Origin: Bacillota bacterium
GTDB lineage: Bacteria; Bacillota; Clostridia; Acetivibrionales; DTU013
Reading direction: 5' to 3'
Assembly (NCBI GenBank): GCA_023435745.1
Contig: JAEZMD010000002.1
Coordinates: 62,001-126,000 of the forward strand
Length of the DNA: 64,000 bases
Part shown: positions 16,445-26,173 of the stretch, in pieces
How the letters are laid out: each line of letters begins with the position of its first letter
Numbering within the stretch: position 1 is the first letter of the stretch
Translations under genes and position numbers: made by a program
Notes under the pieces: generated by a model
The model's input: only the letters and a program-made list of their open reading frames with translations
What the model was told of the DNA's origin: nothing
The model's database searches: none

Positions 16445-18148
16445 ATGAAGAATAAGGTCTGGATCTGCAAGGATGCAGATAAAAGCAATGTCGTTAAGCT
16501 GGCCGGGGATGCGCATATATCCGGGCTATTGGCGAAGGTGTTTGTAAGCAGGGGAATTGATAATCCTGAGGTGGTCAGAAGGTTTTTAAAGCCTGAGGTG
16601 ACGGGGATGCATGATCCGTTTCTGATGGATGGCATGGACGCCGCGGTGGACAGGATTCTTCAGGCAGTGAAGGGTCATGAGGAGATCCTCGTTTATGGAG
16701 ATTATGATGTGGACGGCGTAACTGCTACGTCCATTTTAGTATTGTTTCTCAATTCTATAGGAGCAAGAATTCAATATTTCTTGCCGGATCGAATGGAGGA
16801 TGGCTATGGCCTTACGAAAGCGACCGTCGAAAAGGTAAAACAACTCGGTGTGTCTTTGGTGATAACGGTGGACTGCGGTATCACTTCAGTTGATGAAGTG
16901 GATCAGCTTCAGAAGGAAGGGCTGCAGGTGATTGTAACGGATCATCATGAATGTAAGGAGATCCTTCCGGATGCTTTTGCGGTGCTCAATCCGCACAAGC
17001 CGGGCTGCGGATACCCATTCAAGGAGCTGTGCGGCGCCGGAGTTGCGCTGAAGCTTGTTCAGGGGCTTTGCATCCGTTCAGGCCTCGGGGATACTTATAT
17101 GAAATATATTGATCTGGCTGCGCTTGCGACTATCGCAGATGTTGTTCCCTTGCAGGAGGAGAACAGGGTGATTGCCAGCTTCGGCCTTAAAGCGATGGAA
17201 TCGACACAGAACCCTGGCTTGCGGGCGATGATCAATATTGCCGGGTTGTCTGAAAAACCCATTACCTCTTACGGCGCGGCATTCGCGCTGGCGCCGAGAG
17301 TCAATGCGGCAGGCCGACTCGGGGACGCATCCAGGGGCGTCAGGCTGTTTACGGCAAAGGAGCTCGTATTGGCGGAGGCTATCGCAAAGGAACTGGATAC
17401 TGAAAACCGCAACAGGCAAGAGATGGAGAGTAAAATACTTGAAGAGGCGTTTGCGTATGTGGAGGAGAAGCTGGATCCGATCAGGCAGAAGGTGCTGGTA
17501 GTTGTGGGCGAGGGCTGGCATCATGGTGTGATCGGTATTGTCGCATCAAAGGTTTTAGAGAGGTATTACAGACCGTGTATTGTCATTTCCGTTGAAGATG
17601 GAATCGGGAAAGGCTCAGGCAGAAGCATTAAAGGCTTTAACCTGTTTTTGGCTCTTACTGATTGCCAGGATCTGCTCGATCGGTTTGGTGGTCATGAGAT
17701 GGCTGCGGGACTGAACCTGAGGGCGGATATGATCGACGAATTCCGCATCCGTATCAATGATTACGCAGACAGCGTGCTCACTGACGAGGATCTGACGCCG
17801 CATCTGAGGCTTGATGCCCTTCTGGAGCGCAGCGACATAACGCTGCCAAGTGTACGGGAAATGGCCGCGATGGCGCCCTTTGGTGAAGCAAATCCGAATC
17901 CGAGGTTTGCATATACGGAGCTGATTGTTATGGATATAAGAACAATGACCGGGGGCAAGCACCTGAAGCTCAGGCTGGCGGACGGCGGGTTTAATGTGGA
18001 CGCTGTCGGCTTCGGCATGGGTGCATTGGCTGAGGAACTCAAGACGGGGGACGTGATCGATGCCGCGTTTACACCGGACATCAACACATGGAATGGCAGC
18101 GAACGCCTCCAACTGCTCCTGAGCGACATTAAGCGCTGCGCAAAGTGA
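16445..18148 (+). CDS. recJ: Single-stranded-DNA-specific exonuclease RecJ
   Basis: A 567-residue 5'-3' exonuclease that degrades ssDNA in recombination and repair. DHH-family metal motifs are present: VYGDYDVDGVTATSIL near residue 82, SLVITVDCGI, and VTDHHECKE. The DHHA1 motif is GSGRSIKGFNL and GGHEMAAGL around residues 385-425. A C-terminal OB-like part follows. The length is normal for Firmicutes RecJ. The ATG at 16445 has AGGGGG upstream. It starts the recJ-apt-rel-MBL-hisS-aspS run that is conserved in clostridia; here dtd and hemZ, which often lie in this run, are missing. Confidence 0.96.
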   Translation: MKNKVWICKDADKSNVVKLAGDAHISGLLAKVFVSRGIDNPEVVRRFLKPEVTGMHDPFLMDGMDAAVDRILQAVKGHEEILVYGDYDVDGVTATSILVLFLNSIGARIQYFLPDRMEDGYGLTKATVEKVKQLGVSLVITVDCGITSVDEVDQLQKEGLQVIVTDHHECKEILPDAFAVLNPHKPGCGYPFKELCGAGVALKLVQGLCIRSGLGDTYMKYIDLAALATIADVVPLQEENRVIASFGLKAMESTQNPGLRAMINIAGLSEKPITSYGAAFALAPRVNAAGRLGDASRGVRLFTAKELVLAEAIAKELDTENRNRQEMESKILEEAFAYVEEKLDPIRQKVLVVVGEGWHHGVIGIVASKVLERYYRPCIVISVEDGIGKGSGRSIKGFNLFLALTDCQDLLDRFGGHEMAAGLNLRADMIDEFRIRINDYADSVLTDEDLTPHLRLDALLERSDITLPSVREMAAMAPFGEANPNPRFAYTELIVMDIRTMTGGKHLKLRLADGGFNVDAVGFGMGALAEELKTGDVIDAAFTPDINTWNGSERLQLLLSDIKRCAK

Positions 18149-18270
18149 CAGAAGGCTGGGCTTGTAAGCCCGTGTTCGACAAAAACATTGTTTTTAATCA
18201 GGCAAATGACTATAATAGTTATATTAACCCGCAGGGAGTTGTCCTGTTGACTGGAGGAGGACGTATCACC

Positions 18271-18786
18271 ATGGATCTGAAAGCAAAGCTGAGACATGTA
18301 CCAAATTTCCCGAAAGAGGGCATTGATTTTATTGATATCACTACAGTTCTGCAGGATCATGAAGCGCTGCAGCAAAGCATTACCGAGATGAAGAAGCTAT
18401 CTGAGGAGATGGGCGATTTTGATCTCATTATCGGACCAGAGTCCAGAGGCTTTATTTTTGGAGCTCCGCTGGCCTATGCGCTGAACAAGGGTTTTGTGCC
18501 GATTAGAAAGAGGGGAAAGCTCCCGTACAAGACGGCTAGCATTGAATACGAACTGGAATACGGCAAGGACGTGCTTGAGATACATGAGGATGCCATCCGG
18601 CCCGGACAAAGGGTTTTGATAGTTGATGATCTGCTTGCCACAGGCGGAACAATGGAGTCAAATATCAAGCTTGTGGAGAAGCTTGGCGGCGAAGTGGCGG
18701 GACTGGTTTTTTTCATTGAACTCACTTTTTTGAATGGCAGAAAAAAGCTTCATGGCTATAAAATCAGTTCCATTGTGGAGTTTTGA
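18271..18786 (+). CDS. apt: Adenine phosphoribosyltransferase
   Basis: A 171-residue enzyme that converts adenine and PRPP to AMP. It starts MDLKAKLRHVPNFPKEGIDF and shows the PRPP-binding motif VLIVDDLLATGGTMES and the substrate loop GPESRGFIFGAPLAYAL. I chose the ATG at 18271 because GGAGGAGG lies 10 bases upstream and the protein then begins like other APTs. The frame extends back to 18145 only as leader. It lies next to rel, linking purine salvage to (p)ppGpp metabolism. Confidence 0.96.
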   Translation: MDLKAKLRHVPNFPKEGIDFIDITTVLQDHEALQQSITEMKKLSEEMGDFDLIIGPESRGFIFGAPLAYALNKGFVPIRKRGKLPYKTASIEYELEYGKDVLEIHEDAIRPGQRVLIVDDLLATGGTMESNIKLVEKLGGEVAGLVFFIELTFLNGRKKLHGYKISSIVEF

Positions 18787-18836
18787 TCCGGTATTCCGGT
18801 ATTGGATCACGAACCTTTTACAGCAGGAGGCGATTG

Positions 18837-21023
18837 ATGGACAATCGGTACAATAAGCTTGTCGCGAAGATAAAAGAATATAATCCGAGCGGTGATTTCA
18901 CGCTGCTGGAGAAAGCTTATAAAATGGCGGCCAGCGCGCATGAGGGGCAGCTGAGGGAGTCCGGTGATCCTTATATCAGCCATCCTATTGAAGTTGCGCA
19001 CATTCTGGCAGATCTGGAGCTGGACTCCACCACGATTATTGCAGGATTGCTCCATGACACGGTTGAGGACACCAACTGCACCTATGACGAAATCAAGGGC
19101 ATGTTTGGCGAGGATACGGCCATGCTTGTGGACGGCGTGACGAAGCTGGACAAGATACCGTACACCACCAAAGAGGAGCAGCAGGCGGAGAATCTTCGTA
19201 AAATGTTTATGGCAATGGCGAAGGATATCAGGGTCATTCTCATCAAGCTTGCGGACCGACTGCACAATATGCACACTCTCAAATATATGCCGCCGGAGAA
19301 GCAGGTGGAAAAGGCAAGGGAGACGCTGGAGATTTATGCTCCGCTTGCGCACAGGCTCGGTATTTCCAAGGTGAAGTGGGAACTCGAGGATGTTTGCCTT
19401 CGTTATCTTCATCCGAAAGAGTATTATGACCTGGTCGATAAGATTTCCATCAGGCGCAGGGAACGCGAAGCTTATATTACACAGATAAAGGATGAAATCA
19501 GGCTCAGGACGACGGAGCTTGGGATTGAGACAAAGATCGACGGCCGTCCAAAACATTTCTATAGTATTTACCGCAAAATGCAGGAGCAGAATAAAACGCT
19601 GGATCAGATCTATGACTTATTTGCAGTAAGGGTTATTGTGAATTCGGTCAAGGACTGTTACGCGGTGCTGGGGCTGGTGCATGAGCTTTACAAGCCCATG
19701 CCGGGCAGGTTCAAGGATTATATCGCAATGCCGAAGCCCAACATGTACCAGTCGCTGCATACAACGCTGATCGGCCATGAGGGGCATCCCTTCGAGGTGC
19801 AGATCAGGACATGGGACATGCATAAGGTAGCCGAGGTTGGTATTGCGGCTCACTGGAAATATAAGGAGGGCGCAAGCGGGAAAAGCGAACTGGACAACAA
19901 AATGGCCTGGCTTCGTCAGATGCTTGAATGGCAGAAGGAGGCCAACGATGCAAATGAATTTGTCGAGACGGTAAAGATAGATTTGTTTGCGGATGAGGTT
20001 TTTGTATTTACTCCAAAGGGCGATGTCGTGAATTTGCCGGTGGGGTCCAACCCTATTGACTTCGCATATTCGATACATAGCGCCATCGGCAATAAGATGA
20101 TGGGCGCGCGGGTGAATGGAGAGATTGTAAAACTGGGTTACACTCTGAAAAACGGTGATATTGTGGAGATTCTGACCTCCTCAAATGTCCACGGTCCCAG
20201 CCGGGACTGGCTCAAGATCGTCAAGAGCTCACAGGCGCGCAACAAGATCAATCAGTGGTTCAAGAAGGAAAACAGGGAAGAGAATATACTGCGGGGCAAG
20301 GAAAGCATAGAACGGGAGCTGAAAAAGCAGGGCATTACTTACAACCAGCTTTTTAAGAGCGAATGGGTAGATGTGATGCTCAAAAAGTATAATTTCAATT
20401 CTGTTGAGGATATGTTCTCGGCGGTTGGCTATGGCGGCATCGGCGCAAGTAAAGTTGTTTCAAGGCTTAAGGAGGAATATAAGAAGACCCTGAAGCCGGA
20501 CGAGCTTGAGGAGCTGGAAAAGGAGCTGCTGGCCAGGCAGGAGAAGGAAAAGGAAAAAAAGAAGAAGGCCATACCGGAAAACGGTGTTATTGTTAAAGGA
20601 ATCGACAACTGTCTGGTCAGACTGTCACGATGCTGCAATCCTGTGCCCGGCGACCAGATTATCGGTTATATTACCAGAGGCAGGGGCGTTTCCGTTCACC
20701 GAAGTGACTGTACGAATGTTTCCGGCAGCCGCGGGGAGGATGAGCGCCTGATCGAGGTGAAGTGGTATACTTCCAGCAATGTGGCTTACAAGGCGGATAT
20801 TACGGTTATGGCAAATGACAGGACCGCACTGCTGATGGAGATAACGAACGCCACTGCGGAGGCGAAGATTCCTCTCAAGGCGATGAATGCCAGAACGACC
20901 AGGGATCAGATCGCGATTATCAATTTGACGCTGGAGATTATAGATACGGAACAATTGGATAAAATTATCAAGAGACTGAAAAAAGTGGACGGCGTGTTTG
21001 AGGTTACGAGGAATAAGCAGTAG
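18837..21023 (+). CDS. rel: Bifunctional (p)ppGpp synthetase/hydrolase (Rel)
   Basis: A 728-residue protein with full Rel/SpoT architecture. The HD hydrolase domain has SHPIEVAHILADLELD and LLHDTVEDTNCTYDE at about residues 45-85. The synthetase domain has FYSIYRKMQEQ and FKDYIAMPKPNMYQSLH around 240-310. The TGS domain has VFTPKGDVVNLPVGSNPIDF near 390. A zinc-finger-like region (RLSRCCNPVPGDQI) and a C-terminal ACT domain follow. It makes and degrades (p)ppGpp during starvation. I start at 18837 because AGGAGG precedes it; the frame open to 18783 merely overlaps apt. Confidence 0.97.
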   Translation: MDNRYNKLVAKIKEYNPSGDFTLLEKAYKMAASAHEGQLRESGDPYISHPIEVAHILADLELDSTTIIAGLLHDTVEDTNCTYDEIKGMFGEDTAMLVDGVTKLDKIPYTTKEEQQAENLRKMFMAMAKDIRVILIKLADRLHNMHTLKYMPPEKQVEKARETLEIYAPLAHRLGISKVKWELEDVCLRYLHPKEYYDLVDKISIRRREREAYITQIKDEIRLRTTELGIETKIDGRPKHFYSIYRKMQEQNKTLDQIYDLFAVRVIVNSVKDCYAVLGLVHELYKPMPGRFKDYIAMPKPNMYQSLHTTLIGHEGHPFEVQIRTWDMHKVAEVGIAAHWKYKEGASGKSELDNKMAWLRQMLEWQKEANDANEFVETVKIDLFADEVFVFTPKGDVVNLPVGSNPIDFAYSIHSAIGNKMMGARVNGEIVKLGYTLKNGDIVEILTSSNVHGPSRDWLKIVKSSQARNKINQWFKKENREENILRGKESIERELKKQGITYNQLFKSEWVDVMLKKYNFNSVEDMFSAVGYGGIGASKVVSRLKEEYKKTLKPDELEELEKELLARQEKEKEKKKKAIPENGVIVKGIDNCLVRLSRCCNPVPGDQIIGYITRGRGVSVHRSDCTNVSGSRGEDERLIEVKWYTSSNVAYKADITVMANDRTALLMEITNATAEAKIPLKAMNARTTRDQIAIINLTLEIIDTEQLDKIIKRLKKVDGVFEVTRNKQ

Positions 21024-21049
21024 AAGATTGAGGCAGGGAGGGCTCGGTT

Positions 21050-21862
21050 TTGTTTTTAAAGCGGTTGGATACGGGGATGCTGCAGTCGAATTGCTATATC
21101 GTCGGGGATGCAGGTGAAGATGCTTCAGGCGAAGATGCTGCAGGCGCTAAAGCTGGCGGGATGGGCGAAGCGGTTGCCGGTCATAAGGCTTCAGGCGAAG
21201 CGGTTGTGATCGATCCGGGTGTTGAACCCCGTGAGGTTTCACAGATATTGAAGGCGAATCAATTGATTTTAAAATATATTATCCTGACACATGCTCACAT
21301 TGACCATATAGTTCAGGTCGGCGAGCTTAAGGATGTCTGTGGAGGCAAGGTCGTGATTCATGAGATGGATGCGCCGCTGCTGGGTGATAAGGTGCTGAAC
21401 GGTTCTGTGATGTTTGGCAGTGACAAGCGGTTCAGGGAGGCAGATATTCTTGTAAAGGACGGCGACACACTGGAGATTGGAAGCGTCAGGCTGAAGTTTA
21501 TCCATACGCCGGGTCATACGCCCGGAAGTATGTGCATTAAGGCAACGGAATGTTTGACTGGAACAGAGTGCGGCAGAATAGCTACGGCGGAAGCCGTAGT
21601 TTCAGCTGTAGCATCAGCCGTAACATCGACAGAGGGCGGAGCGTCGGCAGGAGCAAAAGCCGGAACCGGCGATTGCTGCATTTTCACCGGAGACACCCTG
21701 TTCAGACGCGGCGTTGGCAGAACCGATCTGGGCGCGGGTGACAGCAGGCAGCTGGCAAAATCACTGAGCCGACTGATGGAGCTGCAGGACGAACTGACCG
21801 TTTATCCGGGGCACGGACCTGCGACCAGCATAGGTCATGAAAGAAAGATTATAGGAAAATAG
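21050..21862 (+). CDS. MBL-fold metallo-hydrolase with Ala/Gly-rich insertions
   Basis: A 270-residue metallo-beta-lactamase-fold hydrolase of the glyoxalase II-like type that usually sits between rel and hisS in clostridia. Metal ligands are visible in ILTHAHIDH, HTPGHTPGSMC, IFTGDTLFRRGVGRTDL and VYPGHGPATSIGHE. Two low-complexity inserts are odd: an Ala/Gly/Glu-rich repeat at about residues 22-45 (with ASGEDAAGAKAGG) and another near residues 170-205 (VVSAVASAVTS and ASAGAKAGTG). Both fall in surface loops, so the enzyme may still be active. The start is TTG at 21050 with GGGAGGG upstream. The physiological substrate is not known. Confidence 0.9.
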   Translation: MFLKRLDTGMLQSNCYIVGDAGEDASGEDAAGAKAGGMGEAVAGHKASGEAVVIDPGVEPREVSQILKANQLILKYIILTHAHIDHIVQVGELKDVCGGKVVIHEMDAPLLGDKVLNGSVMFGSDKRFREADILVKDGDTLEIGSVRLKFIHTPGHTPGSMCIKATECLTGTECGRIATAEAVVSAVASAVTSTEGGASAGAKAGTGDCCIFTGDTLFRRGVGRTDLGAGDSRQLAKSLSRLMELQDELTVYPGHGPATSIGHERKIIGK

Positions 21863-21873
21863 AGGAGGCAGCT

Positions 21874-23202
21874 ATGTTCAATCAAGCGCCAAAGGGAACC
21901 AGGGACATTCTTCCGTCGGAAGTATATAAGTGGCAGTTTGTGGAGAATGCTTTTGCCGGGCTCTGTGAGAAATTTGGTTTCAGGGAGATCAGAATACCGG
22001 TTTTCGAGCACACGGAGCTTTTTCAGAGGGGCGTGGGCGATACCACCGATATTGTTCAGAAGGAAATGTACACTTTCCATGATAAGGCTCAAAGGAGCAT
22101 CACACTCAGGCCGGAGGGCACGGCCGGAGTGGTCAGGAGCTACATAGAAAATGGGATGGCGTCGATGCCGCAGCCGGTCAAGCTGTTTTACAATATTACC
22201 GCCTACAGGTATGAGAATGTTCAGAAGGGCCGCTACAGAGAGTTCCATCAGTTTGGCGTTGAGGCGTTCGGTTCACACGGACCGGCCATTGATGTTGAGA
22301 TCATCAGCCTGCTCTCCATGTTCTTTGAAAAGCTTGGACTGGGAAAAACAGGGCTGAATATCAACAGCATCGGATGCCCGCATTGCAGGGCCGCCTATCA
22401 CGAAAAACTGAAGGACTTTTTCAGACCGCACCTGTCAGAGCTTTGTGATAACTGTAAGAACCGGTTCGAAAAAAATCCGCTCAGAATCATAGACTGCAAG
22501 GAGGAGCGCTGCAGAAAGCATATCACAGGCGCACCTGTGCTGCTTGATAACCTGTGCGGGGAATGCAGGAGTCATTTTGATGGATTGAAAACCGGATTGG
22601 ACAATCTGGGCATAGCGTACCGGGTGGATCCTCAGATTGTCAGAGGGCTGGATTACTACACGAAGACGGTGTTTGAATTTATTTCGGAGAATGTCGGCAC
22701 TCAGGGGACCATTTGCGGCGGAGGAAGATATGACGGGCTGGTGGAGGCCTTAGGAGGCGCACCGACTCCAGGCGTCGGTTTTGCGTTGGGCGTTGAGAGG
22801 CTGATGATGGAGCTGGACAGCCAGGGCATTCTGATAGGCGAGCCGCCTGCGATGGATATTTACATTGCATCGCTGGGTGAGAAGGCGCAGGCTTTTGCAC
22901 AGCAGATGATACATAAGCTGCGCTGCTGTAACGTGGGGGCTGAGACGGATTTGACGGGCAGAAGCCTGAAGTCTCAGATGAAATATGCGGATAAGAAGGG
23001 CTTTTCATATACGATCGTGCTGGGCGATGATGAGATCGAGGCCGGCAAGGGCGTGTTGAAGGATATGCGGTCGGGGGATCAGAAGGACGTGAGCCTGGAT
23101 TCGATCATCGACAGATTGAAAAACCAGTGCAAAGCGCCGAAGTGTGCTGATAAAGAGCAGCATGGTTTAAAGAACGGTGCGGATAAAGAGCAAAGTAAAT
23201 AA
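21874..23202 (+). CDS. hisS: Histidyl-tRNA synthetase
   Basis: A 442-residue class II synthetase charging tRNA-His. It begins with NQAPKGTRDILPSEV and contains motif 2 residues in YRYENVQKGRYREFHQFGVE and the histidine-binding motif VRGLDYYTKTVFEF. The anticodon-binding domain is at the C-terminus. The last ~20 residues form a hydrophilic Cys/Lys/Gln tail (KAPKCADKEQHGLKNGADK) that goes beyond the usual family end, with an internal ADKEQ repeat. It lies 11 bp after the MBL gene and 21 bp before aspS, so these are one operon. Confidence 0.97.
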   Translation: MFNQAPKGTRDILPSEVYKWQFVENAFAGLCEKFGFREIRIPVFEHTELFQRGVGDTTDIVQKEMYTFHDKAQRSITLRPEGTAGVVRSYIENGMASMPQPVKLFYNITAYRYENVQKGRYREFHQFGVEAFGSHGPAIDVEIISLLSMFFEKLGLGKTGLNINSIGCPHCRAAYHEKLKDFFRPHLSELCDNCKNRFEKNPLRIIDCKEERCRKHITGAPVLLDNLCGECRSHFDGLKTGLDNLGIAYRVDPQIVRGLDYYTKTVFEFISENVGTQGTICGGGRYDGLVEALGGAPTPGVGFALGVERLMMELDSQGILIGEPPAMDIYIASLGEKAQAFAQQMIHKLRCCNVGAETDLTGRSLKSQMKYADKKGFSYTIVLGDDEIEAGKGVLKDMRSGDQKDVSLDSIIDRLKNQCKAPKCADKEQHGLKNGADKEQSK

Positions 23203-23223
23203 TTTGAAATAGGAGTTGGCCAT

Positions 23224-25002
23224 ATGGGTGAGACTATTTACGGCTTAAAAAGAACACACAGGTGTACGGAGCTCAGCGAAGCGGATACAGGTAAAAAGGT
23301 GGTTGTCATGGGTTGGGCGCACAAGCGCAGGAATCTGGGCAGCCTGCTGTTTGTTGATTTACGCGACAGGACAGGTCTGCTGCAGATCGTTTTTAACAGC
23401 GTGACCAATGCTGAGCTGTTTGAGAAGGCTGAAGCAATTCGCAATGAATATGTGCTGGCAGTGGTGGGAGAAGTGGCCAGGAGAGGTCCCGAGGCGAACA
23501 ATCCTTCAATGAAGACGGGCGCAATCGAGATCATTGCATCGGAGCTGAGGATTCTCAGCAGGTCTGAAACGCCGCCGATGCAGATAGAAGAAGATTCCGG
23601 CGTGAATGAAGCTATGAGGCTTAAGTACAGGTATCTGGATCTGAGAAGGCCTGATATGCAAGCCGGGCTGGTGCTGCGCCACAGAGTTGCAAAGATTGCC
23701 AGAGACTACTTTGATGCTAACGGCTTCATTGAGGTTGAGACGCCTATGCTGATAAAGAGCTCGCCTGAAGGAGCCAGGGATTATCTGGTGCCGAGCAGGG
23801 TACATCCGGGTAAGTTTTTTGCGTTGCCGCAGTCGCCTCAGTTGTTCAAGCAGCTTTTAATGGTGTCCGGCTTTGATCGCTATATGCAGATTACAAAGTG
23901 CTTCAGAGACGAGGACCTCAGGGCCGACAGACAGCCGGAGTTCACCCAGATTGACCTTGAGATGTCCTTTGTGAATGTGGATGACGTGCTGCAGGTTAAC
24001 GAAGGGTTTATCAGGAAGGCTTTCAAGGAAGCGCTCGACGTAGACCTGGAGACACCCTTCCTGCGGATGTCATACGAGGAAGCCATGAACAGATTTGGCT
24101 CCGATAAACCGGACCTGCGTTTTGGGATGGAATTGGTGAATGTTTCGGATTTGGTTGCCGGCTGCGGCTTTAAGGTGTTTGCTGACGCAATTGCAAATGG
24201 AGGAAGCGTTCGCGCGATCAATGCAAGTGGCTGCGGTAAGTTCAGCAGGAAGGAAATCGACGCTCTTGTCGAGTTTGTGAAGACCTACAGGGCGAAGGGA
24301 ATGGCCTGGATTGCAGTAGATGAGAATGAGATCCGCTCATCCATCAGCAAGTTCTTTAGTGAGGATGAAATGAAGGCGCTGCTCGAACGGACTCAGGCGA
24401 ATCCGGGCGACCTGATCTGCTTTGTGGCCGACAGCAATCAGGTGGTGTTTGATTCCCTTGGCGCGCTCAGATGTGAGATAGCAAGAAAGCTTGACATATT
24501 GGATAAAAATGTATTCCGCTTCCTTTGGGTTACCGAGTTTCCGCTGCTGGAATATGATGAAGAGGAAAAGCGCTGGGTGGCGAAGCACCATCCGTTTACC
24601 TCGCCTATGGATGAGGATCTGGAATATTTGGACAGTGATCCGGGTAGGGTGCGCGCCAAAGCATATGATATTATTCTCAACGGGACCGAGCTTGGCGGAG
24701 GTAGTATCAGGATCCATATGCAGGATTTGCAGCAGAAGATGTTTAATCTGTTGGGCTTTACGGAGGAAGAGGCCTGGGCGAAGTTCGGGTATCTGCTTGA
24801 TGCGTTCAGATACGGCGTACCGCCTCATGGAGGGTTGGCATACGGCCTTGACAGGATGATCATGCTTATGGCCGGGAAGAGCAGCATCAGAGATGTTATT
24901 GCATTTCCGAAGGTGCAGAATGCTTCCGATCTGATGACCAACGCGCCGGATGTAGTGGATTTGAAACAGATCGAGGAGCTGCATATCAGGGTGACTGAGT
25001 AA
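23224..25002 (+). CDS. aspS: Aspartyl-tRNA synthetase (bacterial type)
   Basis: A 592-residue class II enzyme. The N-terminal OB-fold anticodon domain comes first (VVVMGWAHKRRNLGSLLFVD), then motif 1/2 regions (GFIEVETPMLIKSSPEGARD, FRDEDLRADRQPEFTQID), the bacterial GAD insertion domain (about residues 300-410) and motif 3 GLAYGLDRMIMLMAG. Full length. Whether it is discriminating (tRNA-Asp only) or also charges tRNA-Asn was not resolved. The 143 bp after it hold GA-rich sequence and a hairpin but no gene. Confidence 0.97.
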   Translation: MGETIYGLKRTHRCTELSEADTGKKVVVMGWAHKRRNLGSLLFVDLRDRTGLLQIVFNSVTNAELFEKAEAIRNEYVLAVVGEVARRGPEANNPSMKTGAIEIIASELRILSRSETPPMQIEEDSGVNEAMRLKYRYLDLRRPDMQAGLVLRHRVAKIARDYFDANGFIEVETPMLIKSSPEGARDYLVPSRVHPGKFFALPQSPQLFKQLLMVSGFDRYMQITKCFRDEDLRADRQPEFTQIDLEMSFVNVDDVLQVNEGFIRKAFKEALDVDLETPFLRMSYEEAMNRFGSDKPDLRFGMELVNVSDLVAGCGFKVFADAIANGGSVRAINASGCGKFSRKEIDALVEFVKTYRAKGMAWIAVDENEIRSSISKFFSEDEMKALLERTQANPGDLICFVADSNQVVFDSLGALRCEIARKLDILDKNVFRFLWVTEFPLLEYDEEEKRWVAKHHPFTSPMDEDLEYLDSDPGRVRAKAYDIILNGTELGGGSIRIHMQDLQQKMFNLLGFTEEEAWAKFGYLLDAFRYGVPPHGGLAYGLDRMIMLMAGKSSIRDVIAFPKVQNASDLMTNAPDVVDLKQIEELHIRVTE

Positions 25003-25099
25003 GAGACACAGGGAGACAGGGGCGGCGAGACAGGTGACGGTTCTACCGGTTTACGGAGTCAGGTGGACTTGAACCGGGGAGACGGGGTCAGGGAGATGA

Positions 25100-25133
25100 T
25101 TCTGCCGTCTGACAGTCTCGCCAAACGGCAGAA
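25100..25133 (+). promoter_or_regulatory. Hairpin just upstream of lepB ribosome binding site
   Basis: A perfect 9-bp stem, TTCTGCCGT (25100-25108) with ACGGCAGAA (25125-25133), ends eight bases before AGGAG at 25141. It lacks a T-run and so is not a terminator. It could stabilise the 5' end of a processed lepB mRNA or affect its translation. Confidence 0.4.
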
Positions 25134-25154
25134 CTCTGAAAGGAGATGTTGTGG

Positions 25155-25709
25155 TTGGAAAAGGAAAAAGAAAAGAAAGAGGAAAAGAAAAGGAGAAATG
25201 AGATACTGGACTGGATCCTCCATATAGTAATTGCAGTCGCAGTAGGCTTTCTTATTGTAACGTTTGTCGGGCAAAGGACGATTGTCTTCGATATTTCCAT
25301 GCAGCCTACGCTGGTGGAAGGGGACAATCTTATTGTGGAGAAGCTGGGATACAGGTTTGGATGGCTTCAGAGGGGTGACATCATCGTTTTTAAATCACCG
25401 CAGAGTGATCGCCAGCTGATCAAGCGCCTGATCGCTGTGGAGGGCGACAGGTTGGAAGTGAAGGACGGAAAGGTGTATGTAAACGGGGAGCTGTATCTGA
25501 TAGGATTGCCTGAGGAACCGGTGACGCCTTATGGGGATATGCCTGAATATACAGACTTGACTGTTCCTGAAGGAATGGTTTATGTGCTGGGAGACAACAG
25601 GCAATTCAGTGAAGACAGCACCGAAATTGGTCCGATTGATAAGGATTGGATCAAGGGGCGGGCCATTTTAAGGTTCTATCCGTTTTCGAAATTCGGCAGT
25701 CTGAACTAA
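25155..25709 (+). CDS. lepB: Signal peptidase I
   Basis: About 184 residues. A highly charged Lys/Glu N-terminus is followed by one membrane anchor (WILHIVIAVAVGFLIVTFVG), then the catalytic Ser in ISMQPTLVEGD and the catalytic Lys in RQLIKRLIAVEGD. The C-terminal box GDNRQFSEDSTEIG has Thr where most enzymes have Arg (GDNR-x-x-SxDSR). The enzyme cleaves signal peptides on the outer face of the membrane. The start is uncertain: AGGAG at 25141-25145 abuts the ATG at 25146, so the TTG at 25155 at normal spacing is more likely. The catalytic regions are unaffected by this choice. Confidence 0.92.
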   Translation: MEKEKEKKEEKKRRNEILDWILHIVIAVAVGFLIVTFVGQRTIVFDISMQPTLVEGDNLIVEKLGYRFGWLQRGDIIVFKSPQSDRQLIKRLIAVEGDRLEVKDGKVYVNGELYLIGLPEEPVTPYGDMPEYTDLTVPEGMVYVLGDNRQFSEDSTEIGPIDKDWIKGRAILRFYPFSKFGSLN

Positions 25710-25753
25710 TAGGTTCGATGGTGTAATAATCAGTAAGTAATGCGGTAAGAAGT

Positions 25754-25912
25754 GAGCAAAAATTTCGGTTGTGTTTGGTTTTGTAACAAAATTATACGGA
25801 AAATATGAACACAAACGAAAACTTTGCTCATTTGACAGCGTAAAACTGAACACAAACGAAAATTTCGCTCGACCTTCATTTTATATCTGAACACAAACGA
25901 AAATTTCGCTCA
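25754..25912. repeat. 41-bp-period repeat block with one inverted copy
   Basis: The core TGAACACAAACGAAAA followed by (C/T)TT(T/C)GCTC occurs three times, at 25806, 25847 and 25888, exactly 41 bp apart. A diverged inverted copy lies at 25754-25775. Each core contains the near-palindrome CGAAAATTTCG and is followed by about 17 bp of unrelated sequence. The block lies in the 464-bp gene-free stretch 25710-26173 between lepB and the activase-like gene. The rest of that stretch is AT-rich with two small hairpin possibilities (TTTAC/GTAAA near 25968 and TCCA/TGGA near 26003) but no ORF. Confidence 0.75.
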
Positions 25913-26173
25913 TCTAACAGTTCCGAACTCCTTAAGCGTGAACAGGTGAATTTTATTGAGGTTAAAAATTTACTGGTTTCCGTAAATTCCCAAGCCCAAC
26001 TCCAAATGGAGAGGTGATATTTTTCTTTGAGAGTATAGAATACATGCGTTTACCGTGAGCCTAAGGATGAGTACTCTTTATTCTTTTTACGTATTGTGTT
26101 AATATGAAGGAAATTTGAAATGATGAGGTATCAGTATGTTTATTGATGCTTCTTATTTTTGAGTGGGTGTGTA

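Noticed and set aside
25003..25100. tRNA-like sequence before lepB
   Set aside because: A short GGACTTGAACC-like stretch is present, but the arms do not form a cloverleaf and there is no acceptor stem.
25806..25912. CRISPR-like repeat-spacer array
   Set aside because: The spacers are only about 17 bp, there are just three direct copies plus one inverted copy, and no cas gene is nearby.
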